Origin: Bacillota bacterium
Lineage (GTDB): Bacteria > Bacillota > Clostridia > Acetivibrionales > DTU013
DNA length: 64,000 nucleotides
Direction of reading: 5' to 3'
Assembly (NCBI GenBank): GCA_023426125.1
Contig: JAFABI010000025.1
Location: 124,001-188,000 of the forward strand
The position numbers and the translations under genes were made by a program. Positions 9,860 through 17,701 of this stretch are shown one piece after another (the stretch's first letter is position 1; each line of letters starts with the position of its first letter). The notes under the pieces were generated by a model that was not told the DNA's origin, searched no databases, and saw only the letters and a program-made list of their open reading frames with translations.

Positions 9860-9886
9860 ATAATTGATATTTTCCAGGAGGATTTG

Positions 9887-11017
9887 ATGATGAAAAAATC
9901 AATCGGTATTGTTCTATTCATTGCAATTTTATCGCTGAGCTGCTTTACCGCTGCCGCGGTAAGCGAGCCCGTAGAGGTTCCGGAAGTAAGCTTCGTGCTC
10001 AATGGAAGCCCTGTTGAGCTTACCGACGTGCCGTTGGGCTTAAACGGCAGAACGATGCTTCCATTGCGGGCTGTACTGGTGGCACTTGGAGTTCCCGACG
10101 ACGATGAACACATAAAATGGAACGATGAAGATGACAGTGTAACCGTCAATTATAACGGCAGCAGCATTTACCTGAAGCTGGACAACAGTACTGCCTATAT
10201 TGACGGCAACGCAGTTGCACTGGATGCCGCACCCTTTGGGTATGCCAAAAACCAGCGGATTTACATACCTGTCAGATTTATTGCAAAAGCGCTGGGGAAG
10301 GAAGCCGCATGGGACGGATATACGAAGACGGTTTACCTGAAAGACGAGCCTGCTTTCCGGGAAAACGCGGCAGTGCTTGAAAAGGCCGAGGCTGCAATGA
10401 AAGCGGTAACAAGGGCAAAGATTGATACGGAAATGGTGGTTGGCATCGTCAGCCAGAACGGGGCAACCGGGTTTGATGTGAAAATAAGGGAAGAGCAGGA
10501 CAGGACGGCAGGGATACTGCATACGGAAATTACAATCCCTGTGCTTGAAGATCGTATTACCTTCAACAATTATTACAAGGATAATATGGAGTACAGCAAA
10601 GGCGCGGGAAATGGAGAATGGAAAAGGACAGCGATACAGGAAAAGGAGTTTAAGAAGCTCTTTGATAATGAAATGAGCCTGCTGTCAATCAATAATATGG
10701 ACGTGCTGTCGGCGGCGCTAAGCGTAGCTGAAGGGGGCAATACCGAGGATATCCTGCTCTCAGGAAATGTCTACCCCAGGGGAATTGTTGAAAATATGGC
10801 GGTTTATTCGGGAATAAAGGGGCTCAAAACCGAAGAATATTATCTTGAAATAACAGCGGACAGGGCATCGGGGTTGTTGAAAAATGTTTTTATGGAAATC
10901 GGCGGCCGGTTTATGGATGAAAAGGGATATTCCGACGTCAATGCGGAAATCGAAGCCATTTATTCCGAAATCAACGGCAGCTTTGAACTGGTTCTGCCTG
11001 AGATGGGCCAACCCTGA
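9887..11017 (+). CDS. secreted protein with copper-amine-oxidase-like N-terminal (stalk) domain
   Basis: AGGAGG at 9876-9881 selects the ATG at 9887 (MMKKSIGIVLF) over an upstream in-frame ATG at 9824, giving 376 residues. A signal peptide (about 1-25, ending TAAAVSEP) is followed by a copper-amine-oxidase-N1-like domain (about 30-150; motifs GRTMLPLRAVLVALG, DGNAVALDAAPF, IYIPVRFIAKALG). In Clostridia this is a structural cell-surface module, not an oxidase. The remaining ~220 residues are predicted mixed beta structure of unknown function, in the style of DUF6612-like extracellular domains. It may be surface- or spore-associated, given the promoter motif upstream; this is inference. Confidence 0.8.
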   Translation: MMKKSIGIVLFIAILSLSCFTAAAVSEPVEVPEVSFVLNGSPVELTDVPLGLNGRTMLPLRAVLVALGVPDDDEHIKWNDEDDSVTVNYNGSSIYLKLDNSTAYIDGNAVALDAAPFGYAKNQRIYIPVRFIAKALGKEAAWDGYTKTVYLKDEPAFRENAAVLEKAEAAMKAVTRAKIDTEMVVGIVSQNGATGFDVKIREEQDRTAGILHTEITIPVLEDRITFNNYYKDNMEYSKGAGNGEWKRTAIQEKEFKKLFDNEMSLLSINNMDVLSAALSVAEGGNTEDILLSGNVYPRGIVENMAVYSGIKGLKTEEYYLEITADRASGLLKNVFMEIGGRFMDEKGYSDVNAEIEAIYSEINGSFELVLPEMGQP

Positions 11018-11049
11018 GACGCAACCCGGGAACGGCTCTGCTTGCGTCT
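11017..11049 (+). terminator. weak hairpin after the stalk-domain gene
   Basis: AGACGCAA (11017-11024) pairs perfectly with TTGCGTCT (11042-11049), right at the stop codon, but only TTTA follows. It may be a leaky terminator or an mRNA-end hairpin. Confidence 0.35.
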
Positions 11050-11198
11050 TTAGGAAACCTTCGCTGCAGCAGCAAAAAACGCTAACATTATCACAAATCA
11101 CGTTATAGCATGGAAGGCCCCGGTAAGGTATAATTGAATAAAATGGGAAACCATTTGTGTAGAAATCTGCCAGTATGCTAATGCCGGAGGGGAAGCCC

Positions 11199-12206
11199 AT
11201 GATAAAGGCTGTTTTTGTGCAGCAGGATAAAAAACGGGAATTGATAAACAGAGTCTATGCCGGGGATAGCATAGGCAGGATAGGCAAATATGCGTCAATT
11301 TATCCTGAATTGATGAAAAAGGAAGACATGCAGGCGCATGGAGAGTATCTCAGGGATGTGGAGGCCATATTTTCCACCTGGGGCATGGCCGCCCTGTCGG
11401 AGGAGGAAATCGGGCAATACTTTCCGAGGCTTAAGGCGGTATTTTATGCGGCAGGCAGTGTACAAGACTTCGCCCGGCCGTTCCTGAACAAGGGAATAGC
11501 CGTCGTAAGCGCCTGGGCTGCAAACGCAGTGCCGGTAGCCGAATATACGCTGGCGCAGATTCTGCTGGCAAACAAGGGCTTTTTTCAGAATGCCCTTAAA
11601 GCGAAGAAGGACTATGCATTGGCGAGAAAATTCTCGGAAACCTTTAGCGGCAATTACTCTGTCAAAGTGGGAATACTTGGGGCAGGCATGATCGGAACAA
11701 AGGTCATAGAGCTTTTGAAGCCTTTCAACATCAAGGTGCTGGCGTATGACCCCTTCCTTTCGGAAGAAAGGGCGGAAAAGCTGGGGGTGGAAAAATGTAC
11801 GGCTGCCGAGATTTTTTCCCAATGCCAGACCATTTCCAACCATATTGCAAACCTTCCTGCGACCCAGGGGATATTGAATGGGGAACTTTTCGATAAAATG
11901 CTGCCCAACGCCACGTTTATCAATACCGGACGTGGAGCCCAGGTAGTGGAGGAAGCTTTGATAAAGGCGCTGAAATCCGTGCCCACAAGGACGGCTGTTC
12001 TTGATGTAACCATGCCTGAGCCGCCTGGGCCTGACAGCGAATTACGTAAAATGGAAAATGTGATCCTCACATCCCATATTGCCGGCAGTATGAACTTCGA
12101 AGTCCAGCGGATGGGCTGTTATATGGCCGAGGAATTTGAAAATTATATCAACGGTAAAGGGCTGAAATACGGCGTTACATTACAAATGCTGGAGACCATG
12201 GCATAG
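11199..12206 (+). CDS. NAD-dependent D-2-hydroxyacid dehydrogenase family protein
   Basis: GGAGGGG places the start at ATG 11199 (MIKAVFVQQDKK), giving 335 residues; an in-frame ATG at 11175 has no ribosome site. The C-terminal Rossmann domain shows GILGAGMIGTKV (nucleotide loop, about residues 158-169), NTGRGAQVVEEALI (catalytic Arg) and TSHIAGS (catalytic His), the pattern of D-isomer 2-hydroxyacid dehydrogenases, which interconvert 2-keto and 2-hydroxy acids. The N-terminal substrate domain is divergent. The next gene starts 22 bases downstream and encodes a sugar isomerase-like protein, so the pair probably acts on a sugar acid or related carbohydrate; the exact substrate is unknown. Confidence 0.85.
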   Translation: MIKAVFVQQDKKRELINRVYAGDSIGRIGKYASIYPELMKKEDMQAHGEYLRDVEAIFSTWGMAALSEEEIGQYFPRLKAVFYAAGSVQDFARPFLNKGIAVVSAWAANAVPVAEYTLAQILLANKGFFQNALKAKKDYALARKFSETFSGNYSVKVGILGAGMIGTKVIELLKPFNIKVLAYDPFLSEERAEKLGVEKCTAAEIFSQCQTISNHIANLPATQGILNGELFDKMLPNATFINTGRGAQVVEEALIKALKSVPTRTAVLDVTMPEPPGPDSELRKMENVILTSHIAGSMNFEVQRMGCYMAEEFENYINGKGLKYGVTLQMLETMA

Positions 12207-12228
12207 AAAAACGGATGGAGGTTTAGCA

Positions 12229-12987
12229 ATGATTCATACCGGGCTTGTTTCAATCACATTCCGGAAGCTGACGCCCCAGGAAATCATAAACCTGGTTGCA
12301 AAGGCCGGACTGAAGGGCATTGAATGGGGGGGAGACATCCATGTACCCCATGGCGATCTCAAATTGGCCGGGGAAGTTGGCAGGATGACGGCCGATGCCG
12401 GCTTGCAGGTCGCGGCTTATGGTTCCTATTATCATGTTGGCTGTGAAGAGCAGGAGGGGATAGCCTTTGAGAAGGTTCTGGATACGGCTCTTGAACTGAA
12501 GGCTCCCACAATAAGGGTATGGGCAGGCAACCGCGGTTCCCGGGAGGCCGACGAAAGCTGGTGGAAAAAGGTGGTCGATGAAACCTGCCGGATAGCCGGG
12601 CTGGCAAAAGGCTCCGGAATATCCGTTTCCTTTGAGTACCATGGCAATACCCTTACCGACACAGGCATTTCTGCATCAAAACTGATGCGGTCCGCTGCCG
12701 CAGACAATGTTGCAAGCTACTGGCAGCCATCGGTCGGACTTGGTCTGGAGGAGCAGCTTGAGGGCCTGAAGCAGGTTATGCCGTGGCTTGGCAACGTGCA
12801 TGTTTTCTGGTGGAATATGCATGAAAGGCAGCCTCTGGCCGAGGGCGCCAGTGCCTGGAAGAAATATATGGATGCAATCAGGACTGTGGAGGGAGACCGT
12901 TACTGCATGACAGAGTTTGTCATGGGCGATGATCCTGCCCAATTTTTGAAAGATGCAGAAACCTTAAAACAGATTGTCGGTTCATAA
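12229..12987 (+). CDS. sugar phosphate isomerase/epimerase family (xylose isomerase-like TIM barrel)
   Basis: The 252-residue protein belongs to the AP_endonuc_2/xylose isomerase-like barrel family: LVSITFRKLTPQEIINLV at the N-terminus, KGIEWGGDIHVPHGD, VSFEYHGNTLTD and a late acidic segment (CMTEFVMGDD) supply the usual metal-binding acidic/His positions. Members isomerise or epimerise sugars, inositols or hydroxypyruvate. It is preceded by GGATGGAGG and follows the dehydrogenase by 22 bases, so the two are co-transcribed. No transporter or kinase adjoins, so the pathway is not defined here. Confidence 0.82.
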   Translation: MIHTGLVSITFRKLTPQEIINLVAKAGLKGIEWGGDIHVPHGDLKLAGEVGRMTADAGLQVAAYGSYYHVGCEEQEGIAFEKVLDTALELKAPTIRVWAGNRGSREADESWWKKVVDETCRIAGLAKGSGISVSFEYHGNTLTDTGISASKLMRSAAADNVASYWQPSVGLGLEEQLEGLKQVMPWLGNVHVFWWNMHERQPLAEGASAWKKYMDAIRTVEGDRYCMTEFVMGDDPAQFLKDAETLKQIVGS

Positions 12988-13090
12988 TGTCAGGGGACGG
13001 TTCTCTGTCGCAAATTCATGCATATCTATATATCACGTTGGAAGTGATAATGGAAAGAATGCGCAACAATCATTGTAGGATACCCGCGGT

Positions 13091-13120
13091 CCTGTAGGGG
13101 CGGCCATTGGCCGTCCTTCC
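13091..13120. repeat. palindromic repeat, GGCCATTGGCC variant
   Basis: CCTGTAGGGGCGGCCATTGG continuing CCGTCC is the second core variant of the GTAGGGGCG repeat family. It lies in the 12988-13562 spacer, which holds only repeats: this one, the CATTGCGAG element (13176-13271), two hairpins, and partial 'GGGGACGGTTCTCTGTC' fragments at about 13003 and 13396. Confidence 0.6.
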
Positions 13121-13175
13121 AAGATAACAACGTGTGAAGGGATTTGTACGAGCTAAGGTGGATAGCTCCCTGGCT

Positions 13176-13271
13176 GTCATTGCGAGGAGCCCTGCGACGC
13201 GGCAATCTCAACATCCAGCAAGGATAGCATCATTGAGATTGCTTCGCTCCACTTACGTTCCGCTCGCAATG
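13176..13271. repeat. CATTGCGAG inverted-repeat element (MITE/REP-like), copy 1
   Basis: The element opens with GTCATTGCGAGGAGC and closes with GCTCGCAATG; the inside contains GCAATCTC and its complement GAGATTGC. Copies 2 and 3 lie at 49111-49300 and 62322-62458. It is non-coding and about 96 bases long, with a hairpin layout. Confidence 0.7.
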
Positions 13272-13274
13272 GCA

Positions 13275-13308
13275 GGGTGTCAAGGGGTGTCAACACCTCT
13301 TGACACCC
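13275..13308. repeat. strong hairpin (GGGTGTCAAGGGGTG arms)
   Basis: The 15-base arms at 13275-13289 and 13294-13308 are complementary except for one G-T pair, around a 4-base loop. It abuts the GCGCGCAATGCGCGC palindrome on its right. No T-run follows. It is probably another repeat module. Confidence 0.6.
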
Positions 13309-13310
13309 CC

Positions 13311-13335
13311 GGACGCGCAATGCGCGCCCCTACAG
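13311..13335. repeat. short palindromic repeat, GCGCGCAATGCGCGC family
   Basis: The sequence GGACGCGCAATGCGCGCCCC then TACAG is identical to the copy at 1806-1830 over its whole length. At 13351-13378 it is followed by the ATGTCAATGTACCTGTCCCC arm also seen next to the 1804 copy, so the two modules travel as a unit. Confidence 0.7.
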
Positions 13336-13423
13336 TCGACTTACATCCTCATGTCAATGTACCTGTCCCCTTGACATAATCCAACAAATGTGTACGACGG
13401 TTCTCTGTCGTAGATCATATTAA

Positions 13424-13450
13424 GCGGACGCGCAATGCGCGCCCATACAC
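13424..13450. repeat. short palindromic repeat, GCGCGCAATGCGCGC family
   Basis: The sequence GCGGACGCGCAATGCGCGCC then CATACAC is a third copy in the same spacer, slightly degenerate at its right end. Confidence 0.65.
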
Positions 13451-13562
13451 ATGCTATCCTGCATTTCGGATATTCCATCAACCATACAATAACAATCAAT
13501 TACATGCAATCAAACCTATATGCATCCTTGGATAGAACACAGGAACCATCCCCTATGTTCTA

Positions 13563-13591
13563 TTGTTAATACATTAACAATATGCTATAAT
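13563..13591 (+). promoter_or_regulatory. promoter with perfect Rex-type operator
   Basis: TTGTTAATACATTAACAA (13563-13580) is a perfect palindrome matching the Rex consensus TTGTTAANNNNTTAACAA. Its first six bases (TTGTTA) serve as a -35, 17 bases before TATAAT at 13586-13591. Rex represses when NADH is low and releases when NADH accumulates. It controls the operon starting at 13640. Confidence 0.8.
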
Positions 13592-13639
13592 TAATATAAG
13601 CAAGCTAAACATCCGGTGGTAAAGGGGCGGGATTTGGAG

Positions 13640-13993
13640 ATGAGAATTGAAGATGTTGTGGAAATACTGGGAGCAGAGGTATTAACGGAGATTGCCGATC
13701 CGTCGATGGAAATTACCTCAGCCTGCGGAGCCGATCTTATGAGTGACGTGATGGCTTTTGTCAAGGAAAACGTATTGCTTCTGACCGGCCTTGTAAATCC
13801 CCAGGTCATTCGTACAGCCGAGATGATGGATATCAAGGTCATCGTTTTTGTGCGGGGCAAAAACCCCGGCGAGGCTGTTATCAAGCTGGGAAAGGAAAAG
13901 GGTATAACGGTGCTCACGACAAGGGACCCAATGTTTATTGCCTGCGGCAAGCTGTATCATGCAGGGCTTACGGGTAAAGGAGTGAGAGATTGA
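13640..13993 (+). CDS. DRTGG-domain protein, first copy
   Basis: The start at ATG 13640 (MRIEDVVEILGAEVL) gives 117 residues. The whole protein is one DRTGG-type domain, a small alpha/beta module otherwise found in phosphotransacetylase and CBS-containing proteins, whose ligand is not established. Recognisable segments are ITSACGADLMSDVMAF and a hydrophobic core IKVIVFVRGKNP. It is the first gene of a tightly overlapping five-gene operon behind a Rex operator, and is related to the fourth product (15862). Its stop overlaps the TTG start of the ATPase gene. A sensory or regulatory role linked to the hydrogenase-like protein is inferred. Confidence 0.8.
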   Translation: MRIEDVVEILGAEVLTEIADPSMEITSACGADLMSDVMAFVKENVLLLTGLVNPQVIRTAEMMDIKVIVFVRGKNPGEAVIKLGKEKGITVLTTRDPMFIACGKLYHAGLTGKGVRD

Positions 13994-14418
13994 GCGGCGG
14001 TTTGATAAAATTGCATTATGACATTTCACCGGATGATTTTACGCTTGCCGGAGAAGCATCCAGCAATGTCCGGAAGAAGCTGGTGCAGTTGGGTGTGGAC
14101 CCCGCCTTGGTAAAAAAGACGGCAATCGCGATGTATGAAGCCGAAATCAACACAGTGATCCATGCAAACGGCGGAGTTTCCGATGTTGAGATAGACAGCG
14201 AGAAAATTGTCGTGAAAATAAAGGATACGGGCCCCGGAATACCTGATCTGGAGCTTGCCATGCAGGAAGGCTGGTCTACGGCATCGGACAGCATCAGGGA
14301 AATGGGCTTTGGCGCAGGCATGGGCCTGCCCAATATAAAGAGGTATGCAGACAAGCTTGATATAGAGACGGAAGTGGGAAAGGGGACAACGGTAAGTATT
14401 ACCGTTTACCTGAAGTAG
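13990..14418 (+). CDS. RsbW-like ATP-binding protein (anti-sigma/serine kinase type)
   Basis: The TTG start at 13990 overlaps the preceding stop (TTGA). The 142 residues form a single GHKL ATPase domain: N-box YEAEINTVIHANGG (about 49-62), G1 DTGPGIPD (about 81-88) and G2 GFGAGMGLPNIKRYADKL. This is the layout of anti-sigma factor kinases such as RsbW and SpoIIAB, which phosphorylate an anti-sigma-factor antagonist on Ser/Thr. No antagonist or sigma gene is adjacent; the neighbouring DRTGG proteins could be partners, though that is speculative. It is cytoplasmic. Confidence 0.85.
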   Translation: MSGGLIKLHYDISPDDFTLAGEASSNVRKKLVQLGVDPALVKKTAIAMYEAEINTVIHANGGVSDVEIDSEKIVVKIKDTGPGIPDLELAMQEGWSTASDSIREMGFGAGMGLPNIKRYADKLDIETEVGKGTTVSITVYLK

Positions 14419-14528
14419 GGACGGCCGTCCACGCGGGAGCTTGATCGCGGAAGGCAGGGGATGACTTTGTCTATCTCCGGGTTTTTTTGAAAACTATCAG
14501 GTTTGTAACAAGGAGGTCTGAGAAGTTT

Positions 14529-15875
14529 ATGGAAACATACTTTCATTCGGTTACCCTGGATGAAGAAAAATGCAAGGGCTGTACCAATTGCATAAAACGG
14601 TGCCCGACAGAGGCTATCAGAGTCCGGAAAAGCAAAGCGAGGATAATAAACGAAAGATGCATCGACTGCGGAGAATGTATCCGGGTATGTCCCTACCATG
14701 CCAAGAAGGCAATTACCGATGCGTTTGATACCATTTATTCATATAAATACAGGATTGCAGTTCCTGCGCCGTCCCTGTACGGGCAATTTAAACCGGAATA
14801 TTCCAGAAACCAGATTTTGAATGCTCTGAAATCCCTGGGCTTTAATGAAGTATATGAGGTGGCGAAAGCGGCGGAGCTTGTGACGGACGCAACCAAAAAA
14901 CTTATGGAAAGAAAAAAGGTCAGGAAGCCTTTGATCTCATCCGCCTGCCCTGCGGTAGTCAGGCTGATTCAGGTGAGGTTCCCCAATCTCATCGACAATC
15001 TGGTCAGGCTGGAGTCCCCCATGGAGGTGGCTGCAAAAACCGTCAAACGGAAAACTGCTGCCAGGCTAGGCATACCCGTTGAAGACATGGGCGTGTTTTT
15101 TATAACTCCCTGTGCCGCCAAAGCTACCAGTGTAAAAGCGCCCTATGAGAATGAGAAATCCTCTGTTGACGGGGTAATATCCATAAAGGATATCTATTTA
15201 AAGCTGCTTACCGCCCTGGAACCTGGCAACAACGGTGAAATGCTGTCCCAGGCAGGTTTTGAGGGGATACGGTGGGCCAATTCCGGAGGAGAGGGCCTGG
15301 CGTTGGGCACAGATAAATTTCTGGCTGTCGACGGCATCCACAATGTCATTACAATTCTTGAAGCCATGGAAAACGACAAGCTGGAGGATGTGGAATTTAT
15401 AGAGGCATTGGCATGTACAGGCGGCTGCCTCGGCGGGCCTTTGACGGTAGAGAATGTGTATGTGGCCAAGACCAGACTTAAAAAGCACATTGATGAAGCC
15501 AGGGAAGGAGCGGCATCCCAGTCGCCGGAAGATACCAGCCATGATCTGGACTGGACCGGAAATATAGAATACAAGCCGGTGATGAAGCTGGATTCCGATA
15601 TGGAGAAAGCCATTAAAAAGCTGGAAGAGCTTGAGACGATAAACTCCCAGCTGCCGGGGCTTGACTGCGGGTCATGCGGCGCGCCAAGCTGCAGGGCGCT
15701 GGCAGAGGATATTGTAAGAGGCATTGCCAATGAAACCGATTGTATCTTCAAGCTGAGAGAAAAGGTCAGGGACCTGGCGGCACAGATGATGGAGCTGGAG
15801 GGGAAAATTCCGCCGGTCATGGATAAAGGTACAAAAGGTGCGGAAAGTAGAGGTAAAGCAGATGAAGGTAACTGA
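14529..15875 (+). CDS. [FeFe]-hydrogenase-like iron-sulfur protein, probable sensory type
   Basis: AAGGAGG at 14510-14516 selects ATG 14529 (448 residues). N-terminal two-cluster ferredoxin: CKGCTNCIKRCP and CIDCGECIRVCP (about 15-55). The hydrogenase large-subunit domain spans about 70-345: L1 reads SSACPAV, L2 TPCAAKATSVK, L3 ACTGGCLGG, so all four cysteines that would hold the H-cluster cubane are present. The proton-relay Cys of L1 is Ala, and the Glu of the usual MPCxxKxxE is absent. C-terminal single [4Fe-4S] module: CGSCGAPSCRALA plus a later Cys (about 378-410). Small-subunit and PAS domains are absent. These traits fit sensory or slow hydrogenases rather than bulk H2 production. It overlaps the next gene. 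Confidence 0.85.
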   Translation: METYFHSVTLDEEKCKGCTNCIKRCPTEAIRVRKSKARIINERCIDCGECIRVCPYHAKKAITDAFDTIYSYKYRIAVPAPSLYGQFKPEYSRNQILNALKSLGFNEVYEVAKAAELVTDATKKLMERKKVRKPLISSACPAVVRLIQVRFPNLIDNLVRLESPMEVAAKTVKRKTAARLGIPVEDMGVFFITPCAAKATSVKAPYENEKSSVDGVISIKDIYLKLLTALEPGNNGEMLSQAGFEGIRWANSGGEGLALGTDKFLAVDGIHNVITILEAMENDKLEDVEFIEALACTGGCLGGPLTVENVYVAKTRLKKHIDEAREGAASQSPEDTSHDLDWTGNIEYKPVMKLDSDMEKAIKKLEELETINSQLPGLDCGSCGAPSCRALAEDIVRGIANETDCIFKLREKVRDLAAQMMELEGKIPPVMDKGTKGAESRGKADEGN

Positions 15876-16188
15876 ACTGGCAGCTGCGACGGATGCCTCC
15901 GTAATTACCGGCGGAATGGGAGAAGACAGGGAAGTGTCGGGGATTTATGCGTGTGATTTGCTCAGCTGGGTCATGTCGCATGCTGAAAGGGGCAATGCAT
16001 GGATCACGGTTCACACCCATGTAAATATCGTAGCGGTTGCGCTTATGGCGGAGCTTTCCTGCATTATTGTTCCGGAGGGCATAAAGGTGGAGGAGGCTAC
16101 GGCCAAAAGAGCGGAATTGGAGGGCGTTACCATATTGGGTACTGCTTTGAGCACTTATCAAATATGCTGCAGAGCTCCAAAACTATGA
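15862..16188 (+). CDS. DRTGG-domain protein, second copy
   Basis: The start at ATG 15862 (MKVTELAAATDASVI; ribosome site GAGGTAAAG) gives 108 residues and overlaps the hydrogenase-like gene by 14 bases. It is a single DRTGG-type domain related to the first product of the operon: VSGIYACDLLSWVMSHA aligns with ITSACGADLMSDVMAF, and IIVPEGIKVEEAT with IVFVRGKNPGEAV. It has two adjacent Cys near the end (YQICCRA). Its stop overlaps the start of the PHP gene (ATGA). Ligand unknown. Two diverged copies in one operon suggest a heterodimer or two signal inputs (inference). Confidence 0.8.
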   Translation: MKVTELAAATDASVITGGMGEDREVSGIYACDLLSWVMSHAERGNAWITVHTHVNIVAVALMAELSCIIVPEGIKVEEATAKRAELEGVTILGTALSTYQICCRAPKL

Positions 16189-16901
16189 AATATGCTGTGG
16201 ATCTCCACATACACTCGGCGCTCTCGCCTTGTTCGGAGAAGGACATGACGCCGAACAATATTGTGAACATGGCGTTTTTAAAGCAACTGGACATTATTGC
16301 CGTGACGGATCACAATACTGCCGCCAATACCGCCGCAGTCTGCAAATGTGCTGAAGGCAGCAGACTCCTGGTAGTTCCGGGTATGGAAATCGAGACGGCG
16401 GAAGAAGTTCACCTGCTCGGTCTTTTTCCGGATGTCAAGGCGGCTTTGTCGCTTCAGGAGACCGTTTATGCCTCGTTGCCGCCAATTGATAACAGGGAGG
16501 ATATTTTCGGCAGCCAGTATATGATGGATGAAGAAGACAACATAACAGAAAATCTGAAAAGGATGCTGATCACAGCCACAAGCCTGTCTATCCAGGAGGT
16601 TTTCAGCCTTGTGGCCGGCATTGGCGGAGTGGTTGTTCCGGCCCATGTCGACAGGAATTCCTACAGCATCCTTTCAAATCTGGGCTTTATTCCTGAAGAA
16701 CTTGAAATAAACTGCATTGAAATATCCAAACAGTGTGATGCGGAGGCGCTTTTGAAAAAAAGCCGGCACCTGGAGAGATATCGTCTGCTGAGGTCCTCCG
16801 ATTCGCATTCCCTGGGCGAAATCCTGGAAAGGGAATCCTTTCTCGAATTGGAGGAATTAAGTGTCCAGTGCTTGCTGGAAAAATTGAAACAGCCTTTGTA
16901 G
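16185..16901 (+). CDS. PHP-domain metal-dependent phosphoesterase
   Basis: ATG 16185 overlaps the preceding stop, giving 238 residues. The PHP fold motifs are clear: DLHIHSALSPC (residues 5-15), VTDHNTAAN (about 44), PGMEIETAEEVHLLG (about 67-81), PAHVDR (about 150) and SSDSHSLGEI near the C-terminus. These supply the His/Asp/Glu cluster that binds two or three metals. Family members hydrolyse phosphoesters (for example 3',5'-nucleotides or histidinol phosphate). As last gene of the Rex-controlled operon it may turn over a signalling nucleotide or act on a phosphorylated partner; that is inference. Cytoplasmic. Confidence 0.88.
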   Translation: MKYAVDLHIHSALSPCSEKDMTPNNIVNMAFLKQLDIIAVTDHNTAANTAAVCKCAEGSRLLVVPGMEIETAEEVHLLGLFPDVKAALSLQETVYASLPPIDNREDIFGSQYMMDEEDNITENLKRMLITATSLSIQEVFSLVAGIGGVVVPAHVDRNSYSILSNLGFIPEELEINCIEISKQCDAEALLKKSRHLERYRLLRSSDSHSLGEILERESFLELEELSVQCLLEKLKQPL

Positions 16902-16998
16902 GGATGGTCATCGTTATCCATCCATTGCCCGCACTGTTATGTATTTCCGGAACAAATATTTCACATCCCGGGTCAAATAATGAAGGGGTGTGATTTTT

Positions 16999-17571
16999 AT
17001 GATGAAAAGATTTTTGATGACCTTACCGGTTCTTATCATACTTATTATAACTGGCGGATGTGCTGCGAAAGGAAGCCCGCAGTCCGGAGAACTGCAAAAA
17101 GGTACGGCAAAACCAGCTTCGGAACATGAAACCTTTACCGTCGAAGATAAGAATTTCCGTGTGAAGACGACGATCAGCAGGCTTGCTTTCGCGAAGGGTG
17201 AAGAAATCGACCTGTACTCAACGATAGAATATATCGGAGAGAACGAAAGCATAACCATCTGGTCGGGAGATCCGTATTTTCACCATACCATTTATAAAGG
17301 AGATCAATGCATCAACGGGGAAATCACCCATGATGTTTTAAAGAAAACGACGCTGAAGAAAGGTGAAATCGTTACAATCCCTTTTTCAAAAAACGGCGGA
17401 TTTGATGAAAAGGACCCCGATGCGGAATACCTTAAGCAGTATTTTTCCGAAAAGGAATTGAAGCTGCCGGAGGGAGAATATGTTTTTGCAGCAAAGACAG
17501 CATTTACACTGGATCAGGAACAAAAGGACAGGGTGATTCTAAAGAATGAGTTTACAGTCAAGGTAAATTGA
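16999..17571 (+). CDS. putative lipoprotein of unknown function
   Basis: ATG 16999 (MMKRFLMTLPVLIILIITGGC) has AAGGGGTG as ribosome site; a GTG three codons upstream is an alternative. A signal sequence ends in the lipobox TGGC, so the ~170-residue mature part should be lipid-anchored outside the membrane. The rest is predicted beta-rich with paired turns (KKGEIVTIPF, LPEGEYVFAAKTAF), reminiscent of BsuPI-type proteinase-inhibitor-like immunoglobulin folds, but the similarity is too weak to name. It is monocistronic, 97 bases after the PHP gene, ending at a palindromic terminator-like repeat. Confidence 0.65.
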   Translation: MMKRFLMTLPVLIILIITGGCAAKGSPQSGELQKGTAKPASEHETFTVEDKNFRVKTTISRLAFAKGEEIDLYSTIEYIGENESITIWSGDPYFHHTIYKGDQCINGEITHDVLKKTTLKKGEIVTIPFSKNGGFDEKDPDAEYLKQYFSEKELKLPEGEYVFAAKTAFTLDQEQKDRVILKNEFTVKVN

Positions 17572-17701
17572 TTCGTAGGTCAATCAACGCAAGCAACGGT
17601 TAAAAGCTCTTGAATTGACAAAGAGTAGGAAAAATATAGGTCTATAATTTAACCGTGCCGTGATTGCAGGAAGCTGCAAGATTTTTATGGCAAAAGTGTT
17701 G

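Noticed and set aside
9887..11017. Copper amine oxidase enzyme
   Set aside because: Only the small N-terminal accessory domain is present; the catalytic domain with its topaquinone Tyr is absent.
13134..13379. Short plus-strand frame across the repeat-dense spacer
   Set aside because: Made entirely of dispersed repeat modules.
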